A stretch of 23,455 nucleotides of DNA from a virus, in IMG/VR virus record IMGVR_UViG_3300042539_000931, positions 1 to 23,455 of that record; one strand, given 5' to 3'. The translations under genes were made by a program, and so were the position numbers. Below the pieces are notes generated by a model. That model made no database searches, was not told the origin of the DNA, and was given only the letters and a program-made list of their open reading frames with translations. Of this stretch, positions 12,728-18,588 are shown piece after piece; the stretch's first letter is position 1, and each line of letters starts with the position of its first letter.

Positions 12728-13270
12728 ATGATTACTAAAACTAAGATAATATGTGCTGTATGTGCTAAGGAAACAGAAAAACCAGCAGCAGAAATAAAAA
12801 GACAGAAAAAAAGGGGTAAAACTGAATTTTATTGTAGTCTTAAATGTGCTGGGAAAAATAAAAATAATTTACAACATCTAACAAAATTTAAAAATAATTT
12901 TTTAAATACACAATATACAAGACAAAGAGATAAATATGCTGGTTTTAGATGGTATATGAAAGTAATCAAAAAAAGTTCCAAAAAGAGAAACCAGTTCTAT
13001 GATGTAGATATAGAATACTTGGAAATGCTTTGGAAACAACAAGGCGGTATTTGTCCATTCACAAAACAAAAACTGGTATTAAAAAAATATAGTGACGATA
13101 ATATTTCAGCACCATATTCTGCATCTGTTGATAGAATAGATAATAGTAAAGGTTATATTAAAGGGAATATTCGTTTTGTTGCTCTTATGTTTAACTATGC
13201 CAGAAACAGATTTTCTGATGAACAAGTTATAGATTTTTGTAAAAACGTTAGTCAATCAATAAAGGTATAA
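12728..13270 (+). CDS. HNH-like endonuclease
   Basis: The 180-residue product starts at ATG 12728 behind AAGGAGA, 60 bases after the tmRNA. An N-terminal zinc knuckle (C9/C12 with C36/C40) is followed by a basic region. The nuclease core is GGICPFTKQKL at 106-116, then SVDRIDNSKGYIKGNIRFV at 133-151 and N156. This is the family in which the usual DH of HNH is replaced by D-R-I-D and N149 (in GYxxGN) supports the site. Members are common in phages as free-standing nucleases. No clear promoter is seen between tmRNA and gene. Its position immediately after an RNA gene echoes the other HNH gene at 11511. Confidence 0.85.
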   Translation: MITKTKIICAVCAKETEKPAAEIKRQKKRGKTEFYCSLKCAGKNKNNLQHLTKFKNNFLNTQYTRQRDKYAGFRWYMKVIKKSSKKRNQFYDVDIEYLEMLWKQQGGICPFTKQKLVLKKYSDDNISAPYSASVDRIDNSKGYIKGNIRFVALMFNYARNRFSDEQVIDFCKNVSQSIKV

Positions 13271-13271
13271 T

Positions 13272-13391
13272 ATGAGTTTCTGGAAAAAGATATATAAAAA
13301 ACTGCGTAAGCAGGAAAAGAAAAATCCTGAAGAATTAGCAGAAGATAGATATCTAAAAAAATTAAAGAAACAACTCAAGAAACATAAATGA
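13272..13391 (+). CDS. Very small basic protein (39 aa)
   Basis: A 39-residue frame (MSFWKKIYKKLRKQEKKNPEE) lies between the HNH gene and the endonuclease VII-like gene and is coupled to the latter by ATGA. Almost half of the residues are Lys or Arg. The N-terminal dozen could form an amphipathic helix. It may bind nucleic acid, but nothing else supports a role. Confidence 0.5.
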   Translation: MSFWKKIYKKLRKQEKKNPEELAEDRYLKKLKKQLKKHK

Positions 13392-13765
13392 GAAAAGTTT
13401 GCATTTATTGTGGAAAAAGAAAAAATAAAAAATCTTTTTCTAAACATAAAAATCGTGTTGATGGATTAGATACACGATGCAAACAATGTCTCAAAAAACA
13501 TTCTAGATTGAGAAATCAACTTCATAAAGAAGCACCACCAAAACCAGATGTTTGTCAATGCTGTGGAAGAATTCCTTTTAAGAATAAATGGTGTTTAGAT
13601 CATGATCATGATGATAATAGTTTCAGAGGATGGATTTGTGAAAACTGCAATTGGGGACTAGGACAATTAGGAGATACTCTTGAGAGTATCACGAAAGCCA
13701 TGAACTATTTACTTGCTGCTAAAATAAATAATTTAAGAAGCAAGACCCGTATTGACGATACTTGA
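13388..13765 (+). CDS. Endonuclease VII family (recombination endonuclease)
   Basis: This 125-residue protein has an N-terminal zinc module (C5/C8, C31/C34, with GLD between) and then the Endonuclease_7 domain. That domain comprises CQCCG at 56-60, CLDHDHDD at 69-76, and a FRGWICENCNWGLGQLGD segment at 79-96. DHDH plus the downstream Asn is the His-Me finger active site of T4 gp49, which resolves branched DNA. Here the N-terminal module resembles that of the HNH gene at 5807, so it could instead be a homing-type enzyme. It ends in the -35 of the ligase promoter. It may work with the ligase on recombination intermediates. Confidence 0.88.
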   Translation: MRKVCIYCGKRKNKKSFSKHKNRVDGLDTRCKQCLKKHSRLRNQLHKEAPPKPDVCQCCGRIPFKNKWCLDHDHDDNSFRGWICENCNWGLGQLGDTLESITKAMNYLLAAKINNLRSKTRIDDT

Positions 13766-13790
13766 CAATACAGATAGCGTATGGTATACT
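13762..13790 (+). promoter_or_regulatory. Sigma70-like promoter of the DNA ligase gene
   Basis: TTGACA at 13762-13767 includes the TGA stop of the upstream gene. The spacer is 17 bases with CAGAT in the usual place of CGAT, and TATACT lies at 13785-13790 preceded by ATGG. A CGCTAA follows at 13792, and the ATG at 13816 has a CAGGAG ribosome binding site. Confidence 0.85.
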
Positions 13791-13815
13791 ACGCTAAATA
13801 CAGGAGAAACTTTGG

Positions 13816-15129
13816 ATGATTCACGATTTTAATTATGTTATGGGAATGGTTCGTGATCTTCGTGCTACGAGCAGCACTAAAGATAAGGAAGGAATTATTT
13901 TGGATTATTGCGGACATAACAGTGCCGCAGCATCTTTCACTAAAAATATTTTACTTTATACTTATCATCCGTTGTGGCAATATAATGTGACCAGCGATAA
14001 TTTGAAGAAGAAGAATCATCTTGTAGCCAGAAAGAACGAATATAAAAATTTCTTTGATTTGTTGGATGCTCTAAAGAGTCGAAAGATTACTGGACATGAT
14101 GCTATCTCTGCTGTGAATAGTTTTATCGAACACTACTCTGAATACGAGGAACTGATTCATTGTATTATCGACAAGGATTTGAAAACCCGTGCTGGTGACA
14201 AGATTATCAACAAGGCTATTCCTGACCATATTCCAGAGTTTAGTGTTGCTCTGGCAGATAAGTACGAGCCTAAACTGGTAGATTGGAAGGATGGCTGGTA
14301 TGTTAGCAGAAAAATTGATGGTGCTAGATGTATTGGGATTGTTGATAGTAATGGTGATACTACCTTCTATTCCCGCACGGGAAAAGAGTTTGATACTCTT
14401 GGCATCGTTAGGGATGGTATTAAGGCTCTTAACATTACTAATGTAGTATTTGATGGAGAACTTTGTCTTGTTGATGATGATGGTAATGAGGACTTTCAGG
14501 GAGTGATGAAACAACTAAAGAAGAAGGATCATACTATTCCTAATCCATCTTTTAAGATTTTTGATATGATTACGCACGATGAATTTTATAGCAAGAAGGG
14601 CGAGAAGAATCGTCCGTATTCTATTCGCTTGGCGAATCTGACAGAGACTATGAGCAAGAACGAATGTCCATGCCTTACTCTGCTGGAACAAGAACTGATT
14701 CATAATGACGAACATTTTCAAGAGTGGGTTAAAGAAGCCGCTGATTATGGTTGGGAAGGAATAATGCTGCGAGCAGACGAGCCATATAAGGGCAAGCGTA
14801 GCAAAGACCTTCTGAAAGTTAAGAAGTTTTTTGATGACGAGTATGAGGTTGTTGATGTTGAAATGGGGCCATTTAGATATGTCTTGAATGGTCGAGAGCA
14901 TGAAGAAACTATGCTATCTTGTGTGATGATTAAGCATAAGGAACATATTGTTAGGGTTGGTAGCGGTTTCGCTATTGACCAAAGACAAGAATTTTATCAG
15001 CATCCTAAAAAGATTCTTGGAAAGATTATCACAGTCCAGTATTTTGAGGAAACCAAAAACCAAGATGGTGGTATTAGTCTAAGATTTCCAACATTTAAAA
15101 TACTTCATGGTTGCAATAGAACTATTTAA
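13816..15129 (+). CDS. ATP-dependent DNA ligase
   Basis: The 437-residue product shows the nucleotidyltransferase motifs. Motif I is K166-I-D-G169 (SRKIDGAR), with K166 as the AMP-accepting lysine. Next come FYSRTGKEF at about 184-192, motif III VFDGEL at 211-216, EGIMLR at 314-319 and LLKVKK at 332-337. An OB-fold region follows. The N-terminal 150 residues are a DNA-binding domain like that of T4 gp30, and the length is close to T4 ligase. It seals nicks during phage replication and repair. It has a strong promoter and codons richer in GC (CTT, CGT, GGT) than the adjacent sulfotransferase. The 3' end overlaps the next gene by 23 bases. Confidence 0.95.
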   Translation: MIHDFNYVMGMVRDLRATSSTKDKEGIILDYCGHNSAAASFTKNILLYTYHPLWQYNVTSDNLKKKNHLVARKNEYKNFFDLLDALKSRKITGHDAISAVNSFIEHYSEYEELIHCIIDKDLKTRAGDKIINKAIPDHIPEFSVALADKYEPKLVDWKDGWYVSRKIDGARCIGIVDSNGDTTFYSRTGKEFDTLGIVRDGIKALNITNVVFDGELCLVDDDGNEDFQGVMKQLKKKDHTIPNPSFKIFDMITHDEFYSKKGEKNRPYSIRLANLTETMSKNECPCLTLLEQELIHNDEHFQEWVKEAADYGWEGIMLRADEPYKGKRSKDLLKVKKFFDDEYEVVDVEMGPFRYVLNGREHEETMLSCVMIKHKEHIVRVGSGFAIDQRQEFYQHPKKILGKIITVQYFEETKNQDGGISLRFPTFKILHGCNRTI

Positions 15130-15811
15130 ATATAACCAATTCTATTCTACAATAGATAATTATTCCATCCAAAATTTTACTATTTATGGGGAAAGACATT
15201 CTGGTACTAATTGGGTAGAAAAATTAATCAAAGATGTATTTCATATTCCAATCACTTGGGATTATGGTCATAAGCATTTTTTTGGTTGTTCTCAATGGAG
15301 TAATTTAAATACAGCACACAATACTTTATTTATAGGCATTGTTAGAAATATTTACAATTGGATAGGAGGTATGAAAAAAACTCCATATCATTTAGATACA
15401 TCCAATATTTTAGATATTAAACCTTGGCAATCTGCCAGAGGTTTATCTGATTATCACAAATTTTGTGATTCTCATTGGTATACAAAAGAGAAATATCAAG
15501 ATATTTTTGATATGAGATCTAATAAATTACAATTTTTATACCTGTATATGCCATATTTAGTAGATAATTATATTTTTATTCGATATGAAGATTTAATTGA
15601 ATATACAGAGGCTATTTTAGATATAATTTCTGATATGTATAAAATTAGAAAAATATCAAATAGATATAATAGCGATAGAAGTAAAATACATTTATATAAA
15701 TTATCTAATCACTATATTAATGAAATTAATAATTCTACTCAATGGAAAACAGAAAATATGGTTGGATATCAACAGATATGGGACAAGTCTCAACCATATA
15801 GATTTGACTAA
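15107..15811 (+). CDS. Sulfotransferase-like protein
   Basis: The 234-residue protein has YGERHSGTNWVEKLI at 27-41, a form of the PAPS-binding P-loop, and GIVRNIYNWIGGM at 77-89 for the 3'-phosphate loop. A HKHFF segment lies between them (55-59), and YIFIRYEDLIE at about 155-165 is typical of sulfotransferase-fold proteins. The RHSGTN variant is common in phage and cyanobacterial members. It is not closely similar to the other sulfotransferase at 7614. The ATG at 15107 lies inside the ligase gene. Codons are strongly AT-rich, unlike the ligase, which suggests separate acquisition. Substrate unknown; a glycan is the leading guess. Confidence 0.8.
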   Translation: MVAIELFKYNQFYSTIDNYSIQNFTIYGERHSGTNWVEKLIKDVFHIPITWDYGHKHFFGCSQWSNLNTAHNTLFIGIVRNIYNWIGGMKKTPYHLDTSNILDIKPWQSARGLSDYHKFCDSHWYTKEKYQDIFDMRSNKLQFLYLYMPYLVDNYIFIRYEDLIEYTEAILDIISDMYKIRKISNRYNSDRSKIHLYKLSNHYINEINNSTQWKTENMVGYQQIWDKSQPYRFD

Positions 15812-15822
15812 AGTCTACCGTA

Positions 15823-15851
15823 TTGACTAGACGATACTCGTAGTGTAGAAT
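15823..15851 (+). promoter_or_regulatory. Sigma70-like promoter of the DNA glycosylase gene
   Basis: TTGACT at 15823-15828, a 17-base spacer with ACGATAC, and TAGAAT at 15846-15851. It lies in a 70-base intergenic region. A CGCTAACATTGGAG stretch with the ribosome binding site follows, before the ATG at 15882. Confidence 0.7.
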
Positions 15852-15881
15852 CGTAGCATCATCGCTAACATTGGAGTTTTT

Positions 15882-16586
15882 ATGATTGTTTTGAACACTG
15901 TTGCCGAAAATAATACTGTTGAAATGAGCAAGAGTAAGGCCGATATTTTCTTCTCTACATTCCCCAAAGATAAGGTTGTAGCATATAGAGAATATTGGGA
16001 GAGTGTTCGTCCTCAGAATGTTGAAGATATTTTTCGTCGTTATCTCTTTGCATATACCAGCGTTCATACCACTTGGCAAGGTAATGTTAAGGGATATAAT
16101 GCTATTAAGAATTTTAATGAGTGGATTGATAATGAAAATATTCTGAGAGATAAATTGCATAAGAGTGGTGTTGGCCTACACAATAATCGTACAAAATATA
16201 TTTGGGACTTTGCTAGTAAGTTTTGGGCTAATCCTAAAGACTTTTATTTTACCTCCAAGAAGGGTCATGTTAAGAAGCGTGATTCTATTGTAAATAAAAT
16301 TAGTGGCATTGGTTTGGCTAAGGTTAGTTTTGCCTTAGAAATGATCCATCCTAATGAGGCCAGAGCATTGTGTTTGGATGTTCATATGCTTCGCCTTTAC
16401 GATATGGAAGATTTGAAATATAATAAGAGTAAGAGTGGCTCAACCATTTATAAAAAGGCTGAACGTCACTGGGTGGTAAATTGCGGCAAGCAAAAAATTC
16501 CATCATATATTGCCCGCTGCTTGTATTGGGATAATTTGCAAAAGAAAGAAGATAGTCGTTATTGGAGTTTTGTTCTTGAGGACTAA
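15882..16586 (+). CDS. HhH-GPD-type DNA glycosylase
   Basis: In this 234-residue protein the segment IVNKISGIGLAKVSFALEMI (136-155) is a helix-hairpin-helix. CLDVHMLRLYDM (164-175) aligns with the VDTHVxR strand of endonuclease III/OGG1-type glycosylases, where D166 would be the catalytic aspartate. A lysine occurs in the HhH at 147, one place later than the lyase lysine of EndoIII and OGG1, so bifunctional activity is uncertain. No Fe-S cluster cysteines are visible at the C-terminus. The enzyme would remove a damaged or modified base in base-excision repair. It has its own promoter and GC-richer codons, like the ligase, the UVDE gene and rIIA. The substrate base is unknown. Confidence 0.78.
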   Translation: MIVLNTVAENNTVEMSKSKADIFFSTFPKDKVVAYREYWESVRPQNVEDIFRRYLFAYTSVHTTWQGNVKGYNAIKNFNEWIDNENILRDKLHKSGVGLHNNRTKYIWDFASKFWANPKDFYFTSKKGHVKKRDSIVNKISGIGLAKVSFALEMIHPNEARALCLDVHMLRLYDMEDLKYNKSKSGSTIYKKAERHWVVNCGKQKIPSYIARCLYWDNLQKKEDSRYWSFVLED

Positions 16587-16588
16587 TT

Positions 16589-16699
16589 ATGAGCCAAAAT
16601 GGTAAGGGTTCTAAACAAAGACCAAAAAGCGTAGATCAAAAAACATGGGAAAAAAACTATGAACGAATCTTTGGTAAAAAAAGACCAAAAAATAAATAA
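16589..16699 (+). CDS. Small conserved basic protein (36 aa)
   Basis: A 36-residue frame (MSQNGKGSKQRPKSVDQKTW) directly follows the glycosylase. The pattern M-S-x-N-G-K-G-D/S-x-x-R-P-x-S-V-D, then W-x-x-x-Y-x-x-I-F-G-K-K, is one I recognise as very widespread in phages and some bacteria, always short and without a known function. Its end overlaps the next gene by 41 bases. Confidence 0.75.
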   Translation: MSQNGKGSKQRPKSVDQKTWEKNYERIFGKKRPKNK

Positions 16700-16940
16700 C
16701 TATCGAACTCTTTTCATACGATGTGACTGTCATAGTGAAGTTTTAGTTATAGACTATGATGCAACATTTAAGATGATAGAACTATCAGTATTTAGTTCTT
16801 TGATTTCTTCTAAAATGTCTCTTTGGCAAAAAATACGATACATTTATCAAATACTAAAGAACGGAAAACCATATACCGATCAAATCATATTGCACAAAAA
16901 TCAAATAGATGAATTAAAAGTATTTCTTAACAATATATAG
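16659..16940 (+). CDS. Conserved hypothetical phage protein
   Basis: The 93-residue protein contains LFIRCDCHSEVLVIDYD, a WQKIRYIYQILKNGKPY segment and a terminal DQIILHKNQIDELKVFL. The CDCHSE / L-x-x-G-x-P-Y / I-x-x-LxxFL order recurs in small phage proteins. Their function is not established, although the alternating pattern fits a small alpha/beta domain. The ATG at 16659 overlaps the preceding 36-residue gene in another frame; a shorter start at a later non-ATG codon cannot be excluded. Confidence 0.65.
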   Translation: MNESLVKKDQKINNYRTLFIRCDCHSEVLVIDYDATFKMIELSVFSSLISSKMSLWQKIRYIYQILKNGKPYTDQIILHKNQIDELKVFLNNI

Positions 16941-16978
16941 TGTATATTATTATATCGCTAACTCAAAAGGAGATAGAT

Positions 16979-17143
16979 ATGATAATGAAAAATTATGTTG
17001 CTGATGAATTAAGCAATAAGGTGTATCATCTTCATAAGGCTCTGGAAAAGGCTAGAGAAATCATATCAATATTAGAAAATGAAAATAAAAATCTGAAAAA
17101 GATTATAGATGATTTAGAAGAACATGAAATTCAGACTGTTTGA
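16979..17143 (+). CDS. Small coiled-coil protein (54 aa)
   Basis: The start is ATG 16979 behind AAAAGGAG; the frame opens earlier with GTG 16940, which lacks a site. The product (MIMKNYVADELSNKVYHLHK) is almost wholly a predicted coiled coil with Leu/Ile heptads (LEKAREIISILENENKNLKK). A TATATT-type element at 16943-16955 could be a promoter. Function unknown. Confidence 0.55.
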   Translation: MIMKNYVADELSNKVYHLHKALEKAREIISILENENKNLKKIIDDLEEHEIQTV

Positions 17144-17166
17144 ACTTAAAAATTCAAGTTGCGGTC

Positions 17167-17194
17167 TTGACAAGACGATACTACAGGATACAAT
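17167..17194 (+). promoter_or_regulatory. Sigma70-like promoter with structured leader
   Basis: TTGACA at 17167-17172, a 16-base spacer with ACGATAC, and TACAAT at 17189-17194. A leader of roughly 70 bases separates it from the ATG at 17272. It contains a small hairpin CTGATC-GCGT-GATCGG (17217-17232). Confidence 0.75.
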
Positions 17195-17271
17195 GGTAAT
17201 ACAAAGCAGGGTTGAACTGATCGCGTGATCGGTACTGTTTTGTGGATTTTGGATTGAATTGGAGGTTGATT

Positions 17272-17553
17272 ATGGCTGATGTAAATATTGTTGAGAAGCA
17301 GAAGCGTGTTCGTTGCTCTGATGAGCAGTTTCTTGAGGCTGTTTTTTCGTCTAAGACTTATGCTGAAATTGCCAGCAAGACGGGTCAGAAGGTTGCTACC
17401 ACAATGGCTCGTTTTGCTCGTACTAAAGCGGCTCTTGCTAAGAAGGGTGAAGAACTACCAACTATGGAACGTGCGAAGCCATCTAAGACAGTGGATAATG
17501 TTGAGGCTATGGCCGACTTTGTTCGTCGCCTAAAGGCTCACGCTAACGGCTGA
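17272..17553 (+). CDS. Putative helix-turn-helix protein
   Basis: The 93-residue protein begins MADVNIVEKQKRVRCSDEQF. A basic start precedes a helical region (EQFLEAVFSSKTYAEIASKT, then VATTMARFARTKAAL). It has the helix-turn-helix pattern AEIASKTGQKVATTMARF, with a second helix that could sit in the major groove. A Lys/Pro-rich linker and a short C-terminal helix (EAMADFVRRLKAH) follow. A GGAGG ribosome binding site and unusually GC-rich codons suggest high expression from the upstream promoter. It may be a phage regulator or nucleoid-type protein. The exact family is not recognised. Confidence 0.7.
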   Translation: MADVNIVEKQKRVRCSDEQFLEAVFSSKTYAEIASKTGQKVATTMARFARTKAALAKKGEELPTMERAKPSKTVDNVEAMADFVRRLKAHANG

Positions 17554-17564
17554 GAGGGTTTTTA

Positions 17565-17660
17565 AAACCAATAGGCAATCGGCTACAAGAATTTAAATGA
17601 CAGAGGCACAACAAGATAATCAACCTCAAGTCAATGGTTTTTGTAGTCGGTTGTTTTTAT
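17565..17660 (+). ncRNA. Structured RNA element with U-run (possible terminator or pseudoknot)
   Basis: CAATCGGCTACAA at 17576-17588 pairs over all 13 bases with TTGTAGTCGGTTG at 17641-17653 (two G-U pairs), and TTTTT follows at once. Inside the 52-base loop, TGAC/GTCA (17598-17601 with 17630-17633) and GAGG/CCTC (17603-17606 with 17624-17627) form a second helix. AAAACCA at 17565-17571 can also pair with TGGTTTT at 17635-17641, in pseudoknot geometry with the first stem. The loop is too long for an ordinary intrinsic terminator. The element lies between the HTH gene and a tRNA gene. Confidence 0.45.
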
Positions 17661-17733
17661 GGGAGTGTAGACCAAAGGCAGAGTCAAGGCACTTAAAATG
17701 CCTCAAGTGTGGGTTCGACTCCCACCACTCCTA
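17661..17733 (+). tRNA. tRNA with anticodon UAA (Leu), class I architecture
   Basis: All arms are clear. The acceptor is GGGAGTG/CACTCCT with G1 opposite U72, and positions 8 and 9 are U and A. The D arm is GAC/GTC with GG in the loop. The anticodon stem AGGCA/TGCCT encloses CTTAAAA, so the anticodon is UAA, reading UUA. The T arm is GTGGG, TTCGACT, CCCAC. The discriminator is A and CCA is not encoded. The variable loop is only five bases (CAAGT), whereas bacterial tRNA-Leu has a long variable arm. The gene is followed by TTTATT, as is the tRNA at 11434. There is no separate promoter. Confidence 0.85.
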
Positions 17734-17768
17734 TTTATTGATTAACTTAATTCTATAAGGATACAATC

Positions 17769-17987
17769 ATGAGTAAAAATTCTCTGGAACTATATAAGAT
17801 CGGCAGTAAAGTTAAGTTGACTGATGATGTTTATGGAACTATAGTTAGTGCTACTATTAGTGCTGACAATAGTATCTCGTATAAGTGTGGTTGGTGGAAT
17901 GGTCGTAGTTATTCCACTGAACATTTTGCACCAAACGAACTAGAAGTTACAGTAGTTGAGAAAACCAAAATCGGATTTGTTTCATGA
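17769..17987 (+). CDS. Conserved small beta-barrel-like protein
   Basis: The 72-residue product begins MSKNSLELYKIGSKVKLTDD. The order IGSKVKLTDDVYGTIVSATI, YKCGWWNGRSYSTEHF and LEVT matches small SH3/Tudor-like barrels (a V-K-L-x-x-D-x-x-G-x-I turn and WWNGR). These occur in phages and in some environmental bacteria. A binding rather than catalytic role is likely. The AAGGATAC site supports the start, and the stop overlaps the next start (ATGA). Confidence 0.7.
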   Translation: MSKNSLELYKIGSKVKLTDDVYGTIVSATISADNSISYKCGWWNGRSYSTEHFAPNELEVTVVEKTKIGFVS

Positions 17988-18280
17988 ACGAATATTCTGA
18001 TCCATTAGACTATGTTTTGAATTGTACTGAACAAGGTCTTGTACCAAAACTATTCACAGTTCAAAATGCTAAAGACGAACTAGAAAAACTAAGACAAAAA
18101 TTAGGCTCTTTTAAAATTGTTGCGTATGGCAGGATTAATGACAAACATGATCTGTATGGATTGAGCATTAATCATAATCCATATTTAAACCAAGATACTG
18201 TTGTTCCTCTATATTCTAATAGAGAAGAATTTCTAAAAGATGATTGGAGAGGATACCAATATGGTCGCTCTGCCAAATAA
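17984..18280 (+). CDS. Hypothetical protein (98 aa)
   Basis: The 98-residue protein begins MNEYSDPLDYVLNCTEQG and is coupled by ATGA to the gene before it. A central helix (AKDELEKLRQKLGS) is followed by a beta-rich stretch (FKIVAYGRINDKHDLYGLSI) and a polar C-terminus. It contains no recognised motif. The 3' end overlaps the next gene by 20 bases. Confidence 0.55.
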   Translation: MNEYSDPLDYVLNCTEQGLVPKLFTVQNAKDELEKLRQKLGSFKIVAYGRINDKHDLYGLSINHNPYLNQDTVVPLYSNREEFLKDDWRGYQYGRSAK

Positions 18281-18587
18281 ATTTTATCGTGGCATAGTTC
18301 ATAGTCCTAAGAATCCTAAACATCCTAATTTTAGATTTTTAATTGTGGATACGGTATACGAGAAACAGGATGAAAACGGCGAATATTATACCGATTCATT
18401 TAATACTTACGAAGATTTTCTTTTTCATAATCCAGACAAAGGCGATTCTTTTTATGGAGTATATGGCTCCTATTGGATAGATATTCCACGAAATACTCTG
18501 AAGATTAGCGAAACATTTAGTCTTAAAGAAGCAATATTAATTGCTGAATCTATTATGGGTAATTCTATTATAGAAACGACAGAGTAA
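18261..18587 (+). CDS. Hypothetical protein (108 aa)
   Basis: The ATG at 18261 is chosen because GGAGAGGAT lies just before it; the earlier ATG at 18240 has no such site. The product begins MVALPNKFYRGIVHSPKNPK. Its middle is Tyr/Asp-rich (YYTDSFNTYEDFLF, DSFYGVYGSYWIDIP), and a helix with an ILIAESIMG core ends it. No membrane segment is long enough to be certain. I do not recognise a family. Confidence 0.55.
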   Translation: MVALPNKFYRGIVHSPKNPKHPNFRFLIVDTVYEKQDENGEYYTDSFNTYEDFLFHNPDKGDSFYGVYGSYWIDIPRNTLKISETFSLKEAILIAESIMGNSIIETTE

Positions 18588-18588
18588 A

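Noticed and set aside
14071-14901. Long minus-strand frames inside the ligase gene, and similar ones at 8830-9234, 9615-10037 and 20811-21227
   Set aside because: They lie opposite well-supported genes, lack ribosome binding sites and encode no recognisable motif. They are expected from the codon bias of the sense genes.
17661-17733. Stop-codon suppressor tRNA
   Set aside because: The anticodon is UAA, which reads UUA. Reading the UAA stop would need anticodon UUA. The loop register is fixed by the five-pair stem.
17597-17758. A 53-codon open frame from ATG 17597 through the tRNA gene, with a CLKC-like pair
   Set aside because: It has no ribosome binding site, runs through the structured RNA element and the whole tRNA, and its cysteine pair comes from the tRNA's own conserved sequence.
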